A stretch of DNA of 64,000 bases from Verrucomicrobiaceae bacterium (GCA_027484445.1 JAIXSY010000021.1:1-64000); one strand, 5' to 3'; shown: positions 51,787 to 59,951, counted from the first letter of the stretch. Numbers and translations: made by a program. Notes: generated by a model from the sequence alone, not told the origin.

Positions 51787-53331
51787 TCAGTGACTGAAGA
51801 AGGCTCGTTTTTGCTGAAATGTCATCTTTTCGGGTTCGACCTCTTTTTCGGGCTTGTTGGCTGGCAGTTCAGGGGTGTCTGTTTTGTGCGAATGAGCAGT
51901 GGCAGGGTGCTTCAGCGAATCTCCGACACTCAATCTTTTGGGTTTTACCTCGATCTCTCCTTCCGCTTGAATGTCGTGACTCGAATCTGCCTTCATGTCA
52001 TTCGCAGGCATGTTCTGGACCTCTGGAGAGGGGCCCTTCAACGATAGGTCTGCTGCTTTTGCATTTCCGGCGTATTTGGCGCCCGCTTCACGATACTTTT
52101 TGAGGAGTTCAGGGTCATTCCGGCGGATAGCATCAATCGTGGCGTTCTGCGGCTTGGTCCAATGACCATCAGGTCGCGTTTCGGGTTTCTCCTTGTTCAT
52201 GCAGTTGTCATAACCTTGAAGCACTTGTGAAACACCAAGAAGAAATTGTCCTTTCGCCGCCTGGGCAGGGTCCTTGCTCGCTCTAAGCTGGATGATTTGG
52301 CTGCTGATGGCTGGGTTGACGACCCTGAGAACGACCTGCGCCTGCACCATTTGATCTCCCATTTCTTCCGGGGTTGCCTTGTTCTGGAGCAGCTCTGGTC
52401 TGATGCTGGCAGCATCCATCGCACCCTCCTTGACGGCTTGCATAAAGTCTTTGCCTTGGGGACTCAATTTCTCTCCGCCGTCCGCGACTTTTTGCAAGCC
52501 CAAGACTGCTAGGTCTTGATACGCTTGCTCCAAACCTTTCTGCTCTTGTGATTCGCTACTGCCTGGCTCGGGCAATTTGGATCTTTCTCCCATCATCGCC
52601 AAAGCATCTACTTTGTCCAATTCGGCAACCATGCTGTTCGCGATATCACCGGCCAAATCTTTCAGTTCTGATTGAGCAATACTGCTGAGAAATTTTTCGT
52701 AGGGACCATTGCCACGAGCTAGATCACCAATGTTGTTGGAATTGATGCACGCGACTTTCGAGGCATGTTTGGTAACGGACTGAAGCACCTTGTTTTTTTC
52801 ATTCTCGGTTAGGTCATTGTTGTTTTTGATGTCCTGGATCATCTCTTGGGCTGCCGTCAGCTCCTTGGCACCATCCATGACCAATTGGGTGTCTTCCTTT
52901 GTGCATAGGACGGGAATCCTGGCCATGGCTACAGCACCGATCTTGTCCGCTCCTTGGAGGTGTTGATTTTGTTCGATCTTCTCGAGTGCCTGCCTGTTTT
53001 GCTCGGCAACATCGTTTTTATGAATGCCTTTGAGCTTGAGATCACCTTCCAGTTTCGTGACCTCCTTCTGAAGCATAGCTAATTTGGCAAGATGAGTGCT
53101 AACTTCTTCACTCGTCTTGCAGTCATTCAATTGCTCCAGAATCTCATTCATCTCCTGCCTTTTGGCGGCGTTTTGCTCCCTGAGCGGCCGCAGTTCAGCG
53201 TTTTTCGCGTCCGCGTCCCGCTTCAACAATTCCATGCCCGCTTTGGCACCTTCTGGGTGTTTGCCGCGAACGATGCTGGAAATCAATTCCTTCTGGGCTG
53301 CGGTCGGCTCAATGCCATTTGTGGATTTCAC
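51787..53331 (-). CDS. Large hydrophilic helical protein of unknown function
   Basis: There are 514 residues from a GTG at 53331, without signal peptide or membrane segments. It is rich in Lys, Glu, Gln and Ala, with coiled-coil-like heptads (for example ELRPLREQNAAKRQEMNEIL and LAKLAMLQKEVTKLEGDLKL, residues about 45-100), a middle helical domain, and a polar, proline-containing C-terminal tail of about 90 residues. The same frame stays open and protein-like upstream of the GTG back to a TGA at 53548-53550, so the true N-terminus is uncertain. It resembles the protein at 55898-56923 in general composition. I recognise no family. Confidence 0.65.
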   Translation of the reverse strand: MKSTNGIEPTAAQKELISSIVRGKHPEGAKAGMELLKRDADAKNAELRPLREQNAAKRQEMNEILEQLNDCKTSEEVSTHLAKLAMLQKEVTKLEGDLKLKGIHKNDVAEQNRQALEKIEQNQHLQGADKIGAVAMARIPVLCTKEDTQLVMDGAKELTAAQEMIQDIKNNNDLTENEKNKVLQSVTKHASKVACINSNNIGDLARGNGPYEKFLSSIAQSELKDLAGDIANSMVAELDKVDALAMMGERSKLPEPGSSESQEQKGLEQAYQDLAVLGLQKVADGGEKLSPQGKDFMQAVKEGAMDAASIRPELLQNKATPEEMGDQMVQAQVVLRVVNPAISSQIIQLRASKDPAQAAKGQFLLGVSQVLQGYDNCMNKEKPETRPDGHWTKPQNATIDAIRRNDPELLKKYREAGAKYAGNAKAADLSLKGPSPEVQNMPANDMKADSSHDIQAEGEIEVKPKRLSVGDSLKHPATAHSHKTDTPELPANKPEKEVEPEKMTFQQKRAFFSH

Positions 53332-53580
53332 ATAAGCGGCTGCTAGGGCGGCCTCTGCCTTTTGGGCTTTGTCTTCCTCACGCTTTGTTAGGCGGTCCCA
53401 AAGCGAGCCAAGACGTGCGGTGATGCCGGTTTTGGCAGAAAGGGAACGAGAGCCTCCACGAAGGGATTTCGCGCTGCTATCACCGATCTCGGCGAGTATT
53501 TCTTCCAGGCTAGGGTTTGTCTCGGTGTTGATTTTCGGCGTGGTATCTCAAGGAGTGGATGAATGAATTAGGCCATTCAT
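53332..53580 (-). other. Probable N-terminal extension of the helical protein, interrupted by an in-frame TGA
   Basis: In frame with the 51787-53331 gene, an ATG at 53578-53580 is followed by nine codons, a TGA (53548-53550), and then 72 open codons encoding a helical, charged segment (SLEEILAEIGDSSAKSLRG; LGSLWDRLTKREEDKAQKAE). No ATG, GTG or TTG lies in frame between the TGA and the GTG at 53331. This may be a nonsense mutation, a non-standard start (CTG), recoding, or a sequencing error. Confidence 0.5.
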
Positions 53581-53671
53581 CGGCAACTGTGACGTGACGG
53601 CTTGTGCTTGATGCGCCTTGATGGCTTCGACAAGGAGAGAGCGTGGGCTCCTTCCTGCGGCATCCTAGCCA

Positions 53672-54745
53672 TCAAGGAACCTGCTCGGTGATCCGCTTCA
53701 CAAGATCAAAGAAGCCCTTCTTCCGTTGGCTGGAGATGCCCCAGTTCACCGGCACGCTCTGGTAGCCGTCATTGAAGCCTTCTTTCTTCATGCGGAAGTC
53801 GAAGTAGCCCCAGGAGACGTGTTCCTTCACGGCGGCGGTGAAGTTGTTCTCAGGCTGGTCGAAGTCGAAATGATCATCCTCATTCACGACGATGGGAATT
53901 CTCCGGTCACCGCGGGCCGTTTTGACCTTGGCGATGAACTCTCGCATGGCGTCCGGACCTTTGACACCGTTGCCATGAATGAGAAGAAAGTCGGAATGCT
54001 CGATCACCTTTGGCGGGGGAACCGTGCCGCCCCCGAACGAAGTGCCTGCCAGCAGTCGGCGACCATCCACCTGGATGCTTTTCACCCGCTTGATCAACTC
54101 ATGCACGCGGCCGGGCTTCAGGATGTCGTGATCATACTTGACGTTCGCCTCGTTATTCACCTCGATCATCACGTTCTGCCAGGGGTGCGCGAGAACCCAT
54201 CGCGTGGTGGCCTCCACGGCGGCGATCACAGCCTGCTCGTCTTTTACCCGTTGATCTTGGCCAAAGTAAAAGATGCCCAGGATGACGACCATGCCGAGTT
54301 CATCGGCCTTGCGGATGATCTTTTCGGCGCGGGCGAGGTCCTTTTCCCGCAGGCTACCGTCTTCCTCGATGGCAGAATTGTGCCAGGGCTGATCCTTCGA
54401 GTAGCCGTAGGGAGAGCCGCCCTGAAGGTTCAGCGTGAAGCCCAGTAGGCCGTGCTTTCGCCATTCGGGCATGGCGGCGATGAATTCGCGCGTGTTGCGG
54501 TCAGCATCCCAGGTCTTGCTGTCTGGGTAGGCCCAGTTCTTCACTGTGCTTGGGTTTCGATCGTCAAAGATGCCCTGCACCATCCGTGAGTTCATCAGCA
54601 GGCCCTCAATGCGATGCCCCTGCCACTCACGCCCGGCATAGGTCGGCTTGCCGTTGAGATAAAAGTCCTCGCCCTGGATGGAAACCACCGTTTCCCCGTG
54701 GCAGACGAGGCAGAGGAAAAGAAGGCTGGGGATGAGCAAATGCAT
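53672..54745 (-). CDS. Secreted glycoside-hydrolase-like protein (TIM barrel, GH5-like)
   Basis: The ATG at 54745 gives 357 residues with a signal peptide (MHLLIPSLLFLCLVCHG), then VSIQGEDFYLNGKPTYAG, a common start of GH5- and GH42-like domains. Candidate catalytic acids sit where clan GH-A expects them: NNEA with E199 at the end of a strand (NVMIEVNNEA) and E289 in IVVNEDDHF. The fit to a named family is partial, so the substrate is open. It is likely exported for polysaccharide breakdown. It is downstream (56 bp) of the small TIGR03643-type gene on the same strand. The frame is open further upstream to 54892 but without signal-like sequence. Confidence 0.75.
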   Translation of the reverse strand: MHLLIPSLLFLCLVCHGETVVSIQGEDFYLNGKPTYAGREWQGHRIEGLLMNSRMVQGIFDDRNPSTVKNWAYPDSKTWDADRNTREFIAAMPEWRKHGLLGFTLNLQGGSPYGYSKDQPWHNSAIEEDGSLREKDLARAEKIIRKADELGMVVILGIFYFGQDQRVKDEQAVIAAVEATTRWVLAHPWQNVMIEVNNEANVKYDHDILKPGRVHELIKRVKSIQVDGRRLLAGTSFGGGTVPPPKVIEHSDFLLIHGNGVKGPDAMREFIAKVKTARGDRRIPIVVNEDDHFDFDQPENNFTAAVKEHVSWGYFDFRMKKEGFNDGYQSVPVNWGISSQRKKGFFDLVKRITEQVP

Positions 54746-54801
54746 CGCCTTTCCAACGCCAGCCACGCGGCGGCATTGCGACGAAAAGGGTGATAGATGC
54801 G

Positions 54802-55038
54802 TCAGCTGTCGTCGATCCCCGTGCTTCGGCTCAGTTGCCGTTCGAGCAGCTTGCGATGCTTCGTCACACGGCCAGAGACGCGCTTGCGCCACATTTTGAA
54901 GCTGGAGGGCTTGAGCTCGCGTCGCATCACGGCGATCACCTCCTTTTCCGTCAGTCCGGTGCGTTCTTCGATCTCTTCAAAGCTGGTCCGGTCTTCCCAG
55001 GCGAGGCGGATGATGTGTGAGGGATCGTGTGCAGGCAT
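54802..55038 (-). CDS. TIGR03643/DUF2805-type small protein
   Basis: This 78-residue protein contains the conserved pattern of the family almost throughout: IIRLAWEDRTSFEEIEERTG, LTEKEVIAVMRRELKPSSFK and MWRKRVSGRVTKH. The N-terminal part looks like a helix-turn-helix (AWEDRTSFEEIEERTGLTEKEVIAVMR), so nucleic-acid binding is possible, but the function of the family is not known. The strong match makes this a real gene. It is upstream of the hydrolase gene. Confidence 0.88.
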   Translation of the reverse strand: MPAHDPSHIIRLAWEDRTSFEEIEERTGLTEKEVIAVMRRELKPSSFKMWRKRVSGRVTKHRKLLERQLSRSTGIDDS

Positions 55039-55229
55039 GAGCGTCCTTTACGCCTCTGCCTGGCTCTGCGCTGCGGTGGATGCGCTAGGCCTCAGGCACA
55101 AAGGTGGCGCTGCCATGACTCAGGCCCGTCTCCTGAGGGATCGCGTTCGTAAAAGACATTTGAGTTCACGCACAGCTTCACCTCAGGCAGTCGAGAGCGC
55201 CTCCTGACTTCACTGCACAACTTCTTCGT

Positions 55230-55787
55230 ATGAAAAAAGCGCTTACTTTCGCCCTTGGCTCATTGATGACTTTCGGGGCCATCGCTGCCTGTGCCACCTC
55301 ACGCGCTGGTTACGAGACGGCTCCGTATCGGGTCATCCGCACGGAGGGCGCCTTTGAGATTCGTGATTACCCAGAGCTAAAGATCGCTACCACCACCCGC
55401 GCTGGGGATGATGCCAGCTTCATGAAGCTTTTTCGCTACATTGACGGCAGCAATGTCCAAAAGCAAAAGATCGCCATGACCACGCCGGTCTTCATGGTGC
55501 AGGGAAAGATGGCCTTTGTGGTGCCTGAGGCCCAAAAGACCGCACCGCCTGCTCCCGCATCGCCTGCCGTGGCGATCGATACCCTGCGTGCGCAACGCGT
55601 GGCTGTGTATCGCTTCTCCGGCACGCGCACGAAAGACAGCGAGCCGCAGGCGCTGGTTCAACTCAAAGCCTGGCTCCAGCAAAACCAACTCACCGCAGCG
55701 GGTGCCGCCTTCAGCGCCTACTACGATCCTCCTTGGACCCCAGGCTTCATGCGCCGCAACGAAGTTCTGATCCCCATCCAGCCATAA
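55230..55787 (+). CDS. SOUL heme-binding family protein
   Basis: The 185-residue protein has a signal sequence with a lipobox-like AIAAC (C21). The mature part follows the SOUL/HBP pattern: YETAPYRVIRTEGAFEIRDYP, FMKLFRYIDGSNVQKQKIAMTTPVF, a mid-protein FVVPE strand and a final PPWTPGFMRRNEVLI. Members bind tetrapyrroles or act in an unknown way; the bacterial ones are mostly periplasmic. It is a single-gene unit with about 190 bp upstream containing no gene. Confidence 0.9.
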   Translation: MKKALTFALGSLMTFGAIAACATSRAGYETAPYRVIRTEGAFEIRDYPELKIATTTRAGDDASFMKLFRYIDGSNVQKQKIAMTTPVFMVQGKMAFVVPEAQKTAPPAPASPAVAIDTLRAQRVAVYRFSGTRTKDSEPQALVQLKAWLQQNQLTAAGAAFSAYYDPPWTPGFMRRNEVLIPIQP

Positions 55788-55897
55788 TGGGCTTAGAAAG
55801 AGCTCTCGCTTTTGCACTGAACTGGTTTGAGTCGTTCTTGGGTCATGTCGGCTCACAGAATTCATGGAGCAACACGCTCCACTTGGGTCATGCCGCT

Positions 55898-56923
55898 TCA
55901 GGAAAATTTTCCCAATTTAGCCACCTTTGTGTTGGGAGTGTCAGTTTTCACTTTGTCTTTTCGATCTGTCTTCAGCGTGTCTTTGACCCGTTCTTTCTCT
56001 TGATTGGCATGGACACCCAGTTCGTCCGCTTTCTTGGCTGGACTGCTCTTGCTGCGCAGCTTTTCCCCCGTGGTTTGCCCGGGGATGTTTTCTGCGGGTG
56101 CGAGCGCTTGTTCGGGTTCAGTGAGATTCACGGAAGCAGCAGCTCTTAAACTGCCCGTTACATCAGCTGCGAGCTGTGGAGGCGTGAGTTGACCCTGCTC
56201 ATTCAGTGATTTGAGCGCAGGTAAGTTTTGCACCAGAGCATCAAGGTTGTCGGCGATGTCGGCATTGATCGCCGTGTTTTGCTCCAGGATACCTTCATTC
56301 ACCAGCAGATGCACCTTCGATGCCTGTTGCAGGTCTGCTCCGGTCAGGGTCGCTGCTTTCCAAACCTCCAGTTCTACCTCGCGCTTGAGCGCTGACTCTG
56401 CCCTGCCGACGGATCTGGCGGAGTCATCCCTCAGTTTTTGTGCTGAGGCCAGTTCCAACTGAGCTTGTGAATCACCGCTACTGGCTTTTTCCAAAGCAGC
56501 CTGATAGTTGGCTTCCAGACTGTCTTTTTCCGTCGCACGGGCCTCCTTGGCACTCAGGATAGCTTTCTCTCTCTCTTTGATTGCGGGTGTTCTTTCATAG
56601 GCTCCTTGAGCCGCGAGTTGATCTCTTTTGAAGTTGGCCCACTCAGGTGAGGCTTCCGCAATGATCTTGTTGGCAGCAAATTTTTCCTCGTTGTGCTGCT
56701 CTTTGCCAAAGAGCCTCATTTTGGGGGCCTCGGCATGCAGCCCGATCCGCAGTTCATTGGAGCTGACACCTAGCTTCGATTCATCAATCTTTCTTGCCAC
56801 GATTTCTTGTCCAGACTTCATCTGAACCGCAAGACTTTGAATCATTTGGTGTCTGGCCTGATTCAATTCAGATATCGTGCTGCCTTTGCTTTGATAAACA
56901 GCGATGGGATGAGTTTGAGCCAT
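55898..56923 (-). CDS. Hydrophilic helical protein of unknown function
   Basis: There are 341 residues from an ATG at 56923, with no signal peptide. Residues 1-90 are mixed, 90-190 form long charged helices with coiled-coil character (REKAILSAKEARATEKDSLE; LASAQKLRDDSARSVGRAES), 190-260 are a helical domain with LVNEGILEQNTAINADIADN, and the last 70 residues are a polar, lysine-rich and proline-containing tail ending KVAKLGKFS. The composition and domain order (coiled coil, helical domain, charged tail) recall the 514-residue protein about 2.6 kb away on the same strand. No family recognised. Confidence 0.7.
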   Translation of the reverse strand: MAQTHPIAVYQSKGSTISELNQARHQMIQSLAVQMKSGQEIVARKIDESKLGVSSNELRIGLHAEAPKMRLFGKEQHNEEKFAANKIIAEASPEWANFKRDQLAAQGAYERTPAIKEREKAILSAKEARATEKDSLEANYQAALEKASSGDSQAQLELASAQKLRDDSARSVGRAESALKREVELEVWKAATLTGADLQQASKVHLLVNEGILEQNTAINADIADNLDALVQNLPALKSLNEQGQLTPPQLAADVTGSLRAAASVNLTEPEQALAPAENIPGQTTGEKLRSKSSPAKKADELGVHANQEKERVKDTLKTDRKDKVKTDTPNTKVAKLGKFS

Positions 56924-57582
56924 GGTAGATGGATTGGAAAATCAACTTTACTCACCTTTGAAATCCACCGGTGCCGTTTTATGACAAAGAATTCTGTGGC
57001 AAGTGAGCTCTCCGTTTCTTTGTTTTTTTGGGAAGACACTTTTCCATCCCTTCCCCACGGCTCTCATCCTATCTGACGTTTCGAAAACGAGGTGATGAAA
57101 TGCCAAGCATTTGTTCCTTGTCATGAAAAAACGGGCTTTGTGAAGCTCAAAACCTCATGGTCAGAAAACCACAGGCTTTGCGGCAGGACAAAAGGCATCC
57201 TGAAATCTCACCGTGGACTTCGTGATCCCCCAGAGTCCCAGAGGCCAATCGCCCCCAGCAACACGAGCCCATCTTTAGAACGACCCGGAGTTCCCAGGAT
57301 CATAGGCCAGGACCACCAGGCAAAGCAGGCCGACAGGGTTTTCCAAGGGCCACCGGCCTAGAAAATCAGCCACATCGACCACCCCGCCCGTGCAGGGCTG
57401 AAAGCCCGACCGATGCTCCTGGCGTCTCGTGCATCGCTCGGGCCTTCAGCCCTCGAACTTGATGAGGTTGAGGGGGCTCGGGAACCTGGGGCTGATCGCC
57501 CCAGGCTGGCATGAGCCGCGCCGTTGGCGCTTAGAGAGATGGGCGTTGAGTCTTTGCTCCCTGACTTCTCGCTCTACTGGCC
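56924..57582. other. Gene-free region with REP-like repeats
   Basis: No coding sequence can be supported. The right half contains the first copy of the 78-bp repeat (57378-57455) and the CCTGGGGC/GCCCCAGG hairpin block (57475-57534). A short ATGCCAAGCAT palindrome (near 57099) recurs before the second repeat copy (near 58174). Confidence 0.7.
57378..57534. repeat. Intergenic repeat, copy 1 (left flank of the toxin-antitoxin pair)
   Basis: Bases 57378-57455 are identical over 78 bp to 58265-58342. The unit folds into a long hairpin with arms AGGGCTGAAAGCCCGA and TCGGGCCTTCAGCCCT (one mismatch) and an inner GATGC/GCATC stem. After a variable stretch a second block with the perfect stem CCTGGGGC/GCCCCAGG follows and is also shared with copy 2. 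Confidence 0.9.
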
Positions 57583-57873
57583 TTAGAGAAGATGCCGCCA
57601 ATGGGCAGGATCACGCTTTTCGTGAACGACACCGATGATCCAGACGGCTTCTCGTTCGATGCGATAGATGACCAGATAAGGGAAAACCTTCATCAAGTAG
57701 CGCCGCGTGCGGGCGGAAAGCGGCTTGCCGGTGGTTGGATGGCTAGACAGGCAAGTGGTGGCAGCTTCGAGGCATTCGATGAAACGACCGGCCGCCTGCT
57801 CGGATCGTTGATGGTAATAATCAAACGCCTCCAAGGACTCAGCACGGGCTGCGGCGGTGAACAGCACCTTCAT
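57583..57873 (-). CDS. ParE/RelE-type toxin
   Basis: This 96-residue protein fits the ParE/RelE fold: VLFTAAARAESLEAFDYYHQ at the start, then RFIECLEAATTCLSSHPTTG, RRYLMKVFPYLVIYRI and VWIIGVVHEKRDPAHWRHLL. RelE homologues cut mRNA on the ribosome and ParE homologues poison gyrase; the sequence fits ParE better. Its ATG overlaps the stop of the upstream antitoxin gene by 4 bp (ATGA), typical of coupled toxin-antitoxin pairs. The pair is bracketed by two copies of a 78-bp repeat. Confidence 0.9.
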   Translation of the reverse strand: MKVLFTAAARAESLEAFDYYHQRSEQAAGRFIECLEAATTCLSSHPTTGKPLSARTRRYLMKVFPYLVIYRIEREAVWIIGVVHEKRDPAHWRHLL

Positions 57874-58088
57874 CGGCGCAAGCGGATGCGCATTTCACCG
57901 AACACATTATCACCATCATGCAGGGCCATGTCACCGCGTTGCACGGCATCGACACGCGCCTCCATCTCCGGCGCGAGGCGGGCTTCCCAGGCGGCATCGC
58001 AAGAAGCGACGATGAGGTCATCCAGAAGTGCAGCCTGCTCCGTGGCGGGCAGTTGGAAGAAGGCAGTGCGGAGAGCGGTGATTGACAT
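57870..58088 (-). CDS. Addiction module antitoxin (unstable antitoxin family)
   Basis: The 72-residue protein matches the family that pairs with ParE-type toxins: FFQLPATEQAALLDDLIVAS, then WEARLAPEMEARVDAVQRGD and a charged end. It should bind and neutralise the downstream toxin and repress the operon. A good promoter lies directly upstream, with its predicted start at or next to the A of the ATG, so the mRNA may be leaderless. Confidence 0.88.
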   Translation of the reverse strand: MSITALRTAFFQLPATEQAALLDDLIVASCDAAWEARLAPEMEARVDAVQRGDMALHDGDNVFGEMRIRLRR

Positions 58089-58094
58089 GCCTCT

Positions 58095-58123
58095 ATCATA
58101 TTGAACTGCGTGGGAGACGGCAA
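58095..58123 (-). promoter_or_regulatory. Promoter of the toxin-antitoxin operon, probably leaderless
   Basis: On the minus strand, TTGCCG (58118-58123) and TATGAT (58095-58100) are separated by 17 bp. Transcription would start about 7 bp after the -10 box, at the start codon itself (58088). Confidence 0.6.
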
Positions 58124-58264
58124 GACTCGTTTGTAGTTATGAAGGACACTTCTGCCTGCAATGATGATGGATAGAATGCCAAGCATCTGCTCATCTGCTC
58201 ACCAAGGGCCACAGGCCCGCCCGATGCCAGCCTGGGCCAACGGCCCAGGAAATCAGCCCCACCA

Positions 58265-58418
58265 ACCACCCCGCCCGTGCAGGGCTGAAAGCCCGACCGA
58301 TGCTCCTGGCGTCTCGTGCATCGCTCGGGCCTTCAGCCCTCGGTCAGGGCGGGTTTGCGGTGGCTCGCGAACCTGGGGCTGATCGCCCCAGGCTGACATG
58401 AGCCGCGCCGTTGGTGCT
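58265..58418. repeat. Intergenic repeat, copy 2 (right flank of the toxin-antitoxin pair)
   Basis: Bases 58265-58342 are identical to copy 1 over 78 bp. The following block 58362-58418 contains the same CCTGGGGC/GCCCCAGG stem and CATGAGCCGCGCCGTTGG, with about four differences. Copies 1 and 2 are in the same orientation, 887 bp apart. Confidence 0.9.
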
Positions 58419-58498
58419 CACGGAATAACAAGAGGTCCGAACAGGCGGCTGACGGCAGGAGAAGAACGAACCACTCGCCGCTGAGCGATGGCACGGAT

Positions 58499-58545
58499 GG
58501 CTGACAGCCGATGGGGCAGAAAAGGGGAGCTTGGGACGGCTTGCC
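58499..58545. repeat. Dispersed repeat, copy A (second copy at 60725-60773)
   Basis: Both copies share GGCTGACAGC, GATGGGG, GGGGAGCTTGGGA and GGCT-GCC in the same order, with small indels. The origin is unknown. Confidence 0.6.
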
Positions 58546-58577
58546 AAAGATCTGAGAAAGAGAAAGCTCACTGAGCA

Positions 58578-59135
58578 TCACTTTCGCGCTTCTTCCAAAA
58601 GTTCCGACAAGCCACGCAGACGATATTTCTCGCAAAGGCTGCTCACCTCGTTGAGGTCGGCATCTGCGTTTCGTCGCAGCAGTTCCACCACATCCGCTTT
58701 GGATTTGAAACCACCCGCATAAAGTTTGAGGGCGACGAGATGTGGCAGCGGCGCTACACGCAAAGGACTCTCCGGACGGACAGCAAGGGTCGCTTCGATG
58801 ATGGCGTCCTCGATCACCGCAGGAAAGGTCTGGCCGAAGTTCACGATCTGAATCAACCCACTGCTGCACTCGACATCAATGACTCCGGAAAGCGGGTCGT
58901 CGGCATCCGGTTCGCGCAGCCTCACTTGAAAGCCTCGCGCGCGAAGAGCCTCGGCAATGGCGCGAAAGTTTTGCGGATCCGCGTTCATCCCGATATCCAG
59001 ATCCTCGGTGAAACGCACATAGTGATGGGCGGCGAGGGCGACGGCGCCAATGACCACAGACTCGGTCTGAAACTCCTTCAGCACAGAAACAACGACCTCC
59101 GCCGCCGTTAAAAGAGACTCAGGACCCTCATTCAT
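58578..59135 (-). CDS. AbiEii-like nucleotidyltransferase, candidate toxin
   Basis: The 185-residue protein fits minimal nucleotidyltransferases: VVIGAVALAAHHYVRF in the P-loop-like strand-turn region (GA instead of the usual GG at 30-31), then TEDLDIGM with D45 and D47, and LPHLVALKLYAGGFKSKADV, the conserved second block. Proteins of this type pair with small antitoxins in abortive-infection or toxin-antitoxin loci. It overlaps by 8 bp with a small upstream gene, which is the likely partner. A second, distinct nucleotidyltransferase pair lies at 49850-51449. Confidence 0.78.
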   Translation of the reverse strand: MNEGPESLLTAAEVVVSVLKEFQTESVVIGAVALAAHHYVRFTEDLDIGMNADPQNFRAIAEALRARGFQVRLREPDADDPLSGVIDVECSSGLIQIVNFGQTFPAVIEDAIIEATLAVRPESPLRVAPLPHLVALKLYAGGFKSKADVVELLRRNADADLNEVSSLCEKYRLRGLSELLEEARK

Positions 59136-59310
59136 GTTTCGTCGTCAGGGATGGCTGCAGCCAGCCGAACTTCGACTTCATGCCGAGCGCGGCCAGAATG
59201 CGTTCTTCAACAGTCATCCGCCGCACGCGTTCCATTTCTGTGCGCAAAGAAGCCTTCGCGCAGGCGCTGGCGCGCATCTCCATAGGCTTGTTGTTTGTGG
59301 GCACGGCCAT
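59128..59310 (-). CDS. Small partner protein of the AbiEii-like gene, possibly frameshifted
   Basis: This 60-residue frame ends ERVRRMTVEERILAALGMKS, a conserved-looking helical segment, and overlaps the next gene by 8 bp. The N-terminal part (PTNNKPMEMRASACAKA) looks less protein-like than the sequence of another frame just upstream (QQLSDYGRAHKQQAYGDARQ). An intact ancestor may therefore have joined the two through a 1-bp frameshift near 59240-59260. The proposed role is antitoxin to the nucleotidyltransferase. Confidence 0.5.
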   Translation of the reverse strand: MAVPTNNKPMEMRASACAKASLRTEMERVRRMTVEERILAALGMKSKFGWLQPSLTTKHE

Positions 59311-59951
59311 AATCGCTCAGTTGTTGCCAGAGTAGGCTTCTGCATGGCTGCCAGCAAGATTTAATCAGAACATCATGCGCACTCGGACCTTCCTTTGCAT
59401 GACTGCACCGCATTTATGTTGAGTGCCGCCTTCTCCATCGAGTGACTGATGAATGTGTCCAGAGCGCTGCCGAATGCCGGGCCTCAGCCTTCATCGGCGA
59501 CACCTCCACACGCCGAACCCAAGCCCGACGGGCTTGCGTCATGAAGCCCCAGGGTGCCGAGCCTGGGCGAGTGCTCCCCTGGGACTCGAACACCCCGCGC
59601 CCTCATTCGTCGCCGAACCTCAACGAGGTTCCGTCACGGTTCCTTGGCCCACGATACCGTCTCCACCTCCCGCGCCTTCTGACGGGACCGCGTTACGGTC
59701 CGGGATCGTGGGTGGGGGATGCCCTGTTGACCTCAGGGAGCGCTCGCCCAAGGCTCGGCACCCTGGGGCTGCATGACGGAACCGCGTCGCGGTTCGCGGC
59801 GGATCGGACACCTGGGCTGCACTGGATTCCAGGGTAGCCTGTGCTTGGGCTTGGCAACCCTTCGCTAAGATGCGGAAGCCCCTTGGCCTTCATCCAGGGC
59901 AGCCGGAAAGGTCTTGCTTGAACTCTGGGCGCAGGTGGGCGTTCTTGGGTC
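59311..59951. other. Gene-free region with a swarm of small hairpins
   Basis: Short stems with small loops: AAGCCC/GGGCTT with loop GAC (59521-59535), AACCTC/GAGGTT with loop AAC (59616-59630), GACCG/CGGTC with loop CGTTA (59686-59700) and GAACCGC/GCGGTTC with loop GTC (59779-59795). Open frames here follow the GC-rich repeats and carry no recognisable protein. Confidence 0.65.

Larger units (their letters stand above)
58089..58577. other. Gene-free region with repeats
   Basis: Apart from the toxin-antitoxin promoter it holds the second 78-bp repeat block (58265-58418) and a GC-rich segment 58499-58545 that recurs at 60725-60773. I see no credible gene. Confidence 0.7.

Noticed and set aside
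59442..59837. Plus-strand frames of 107-131 codons
   Set aside because: They run through hairpin-rich intergenic repeats and have no protein-like pattern.
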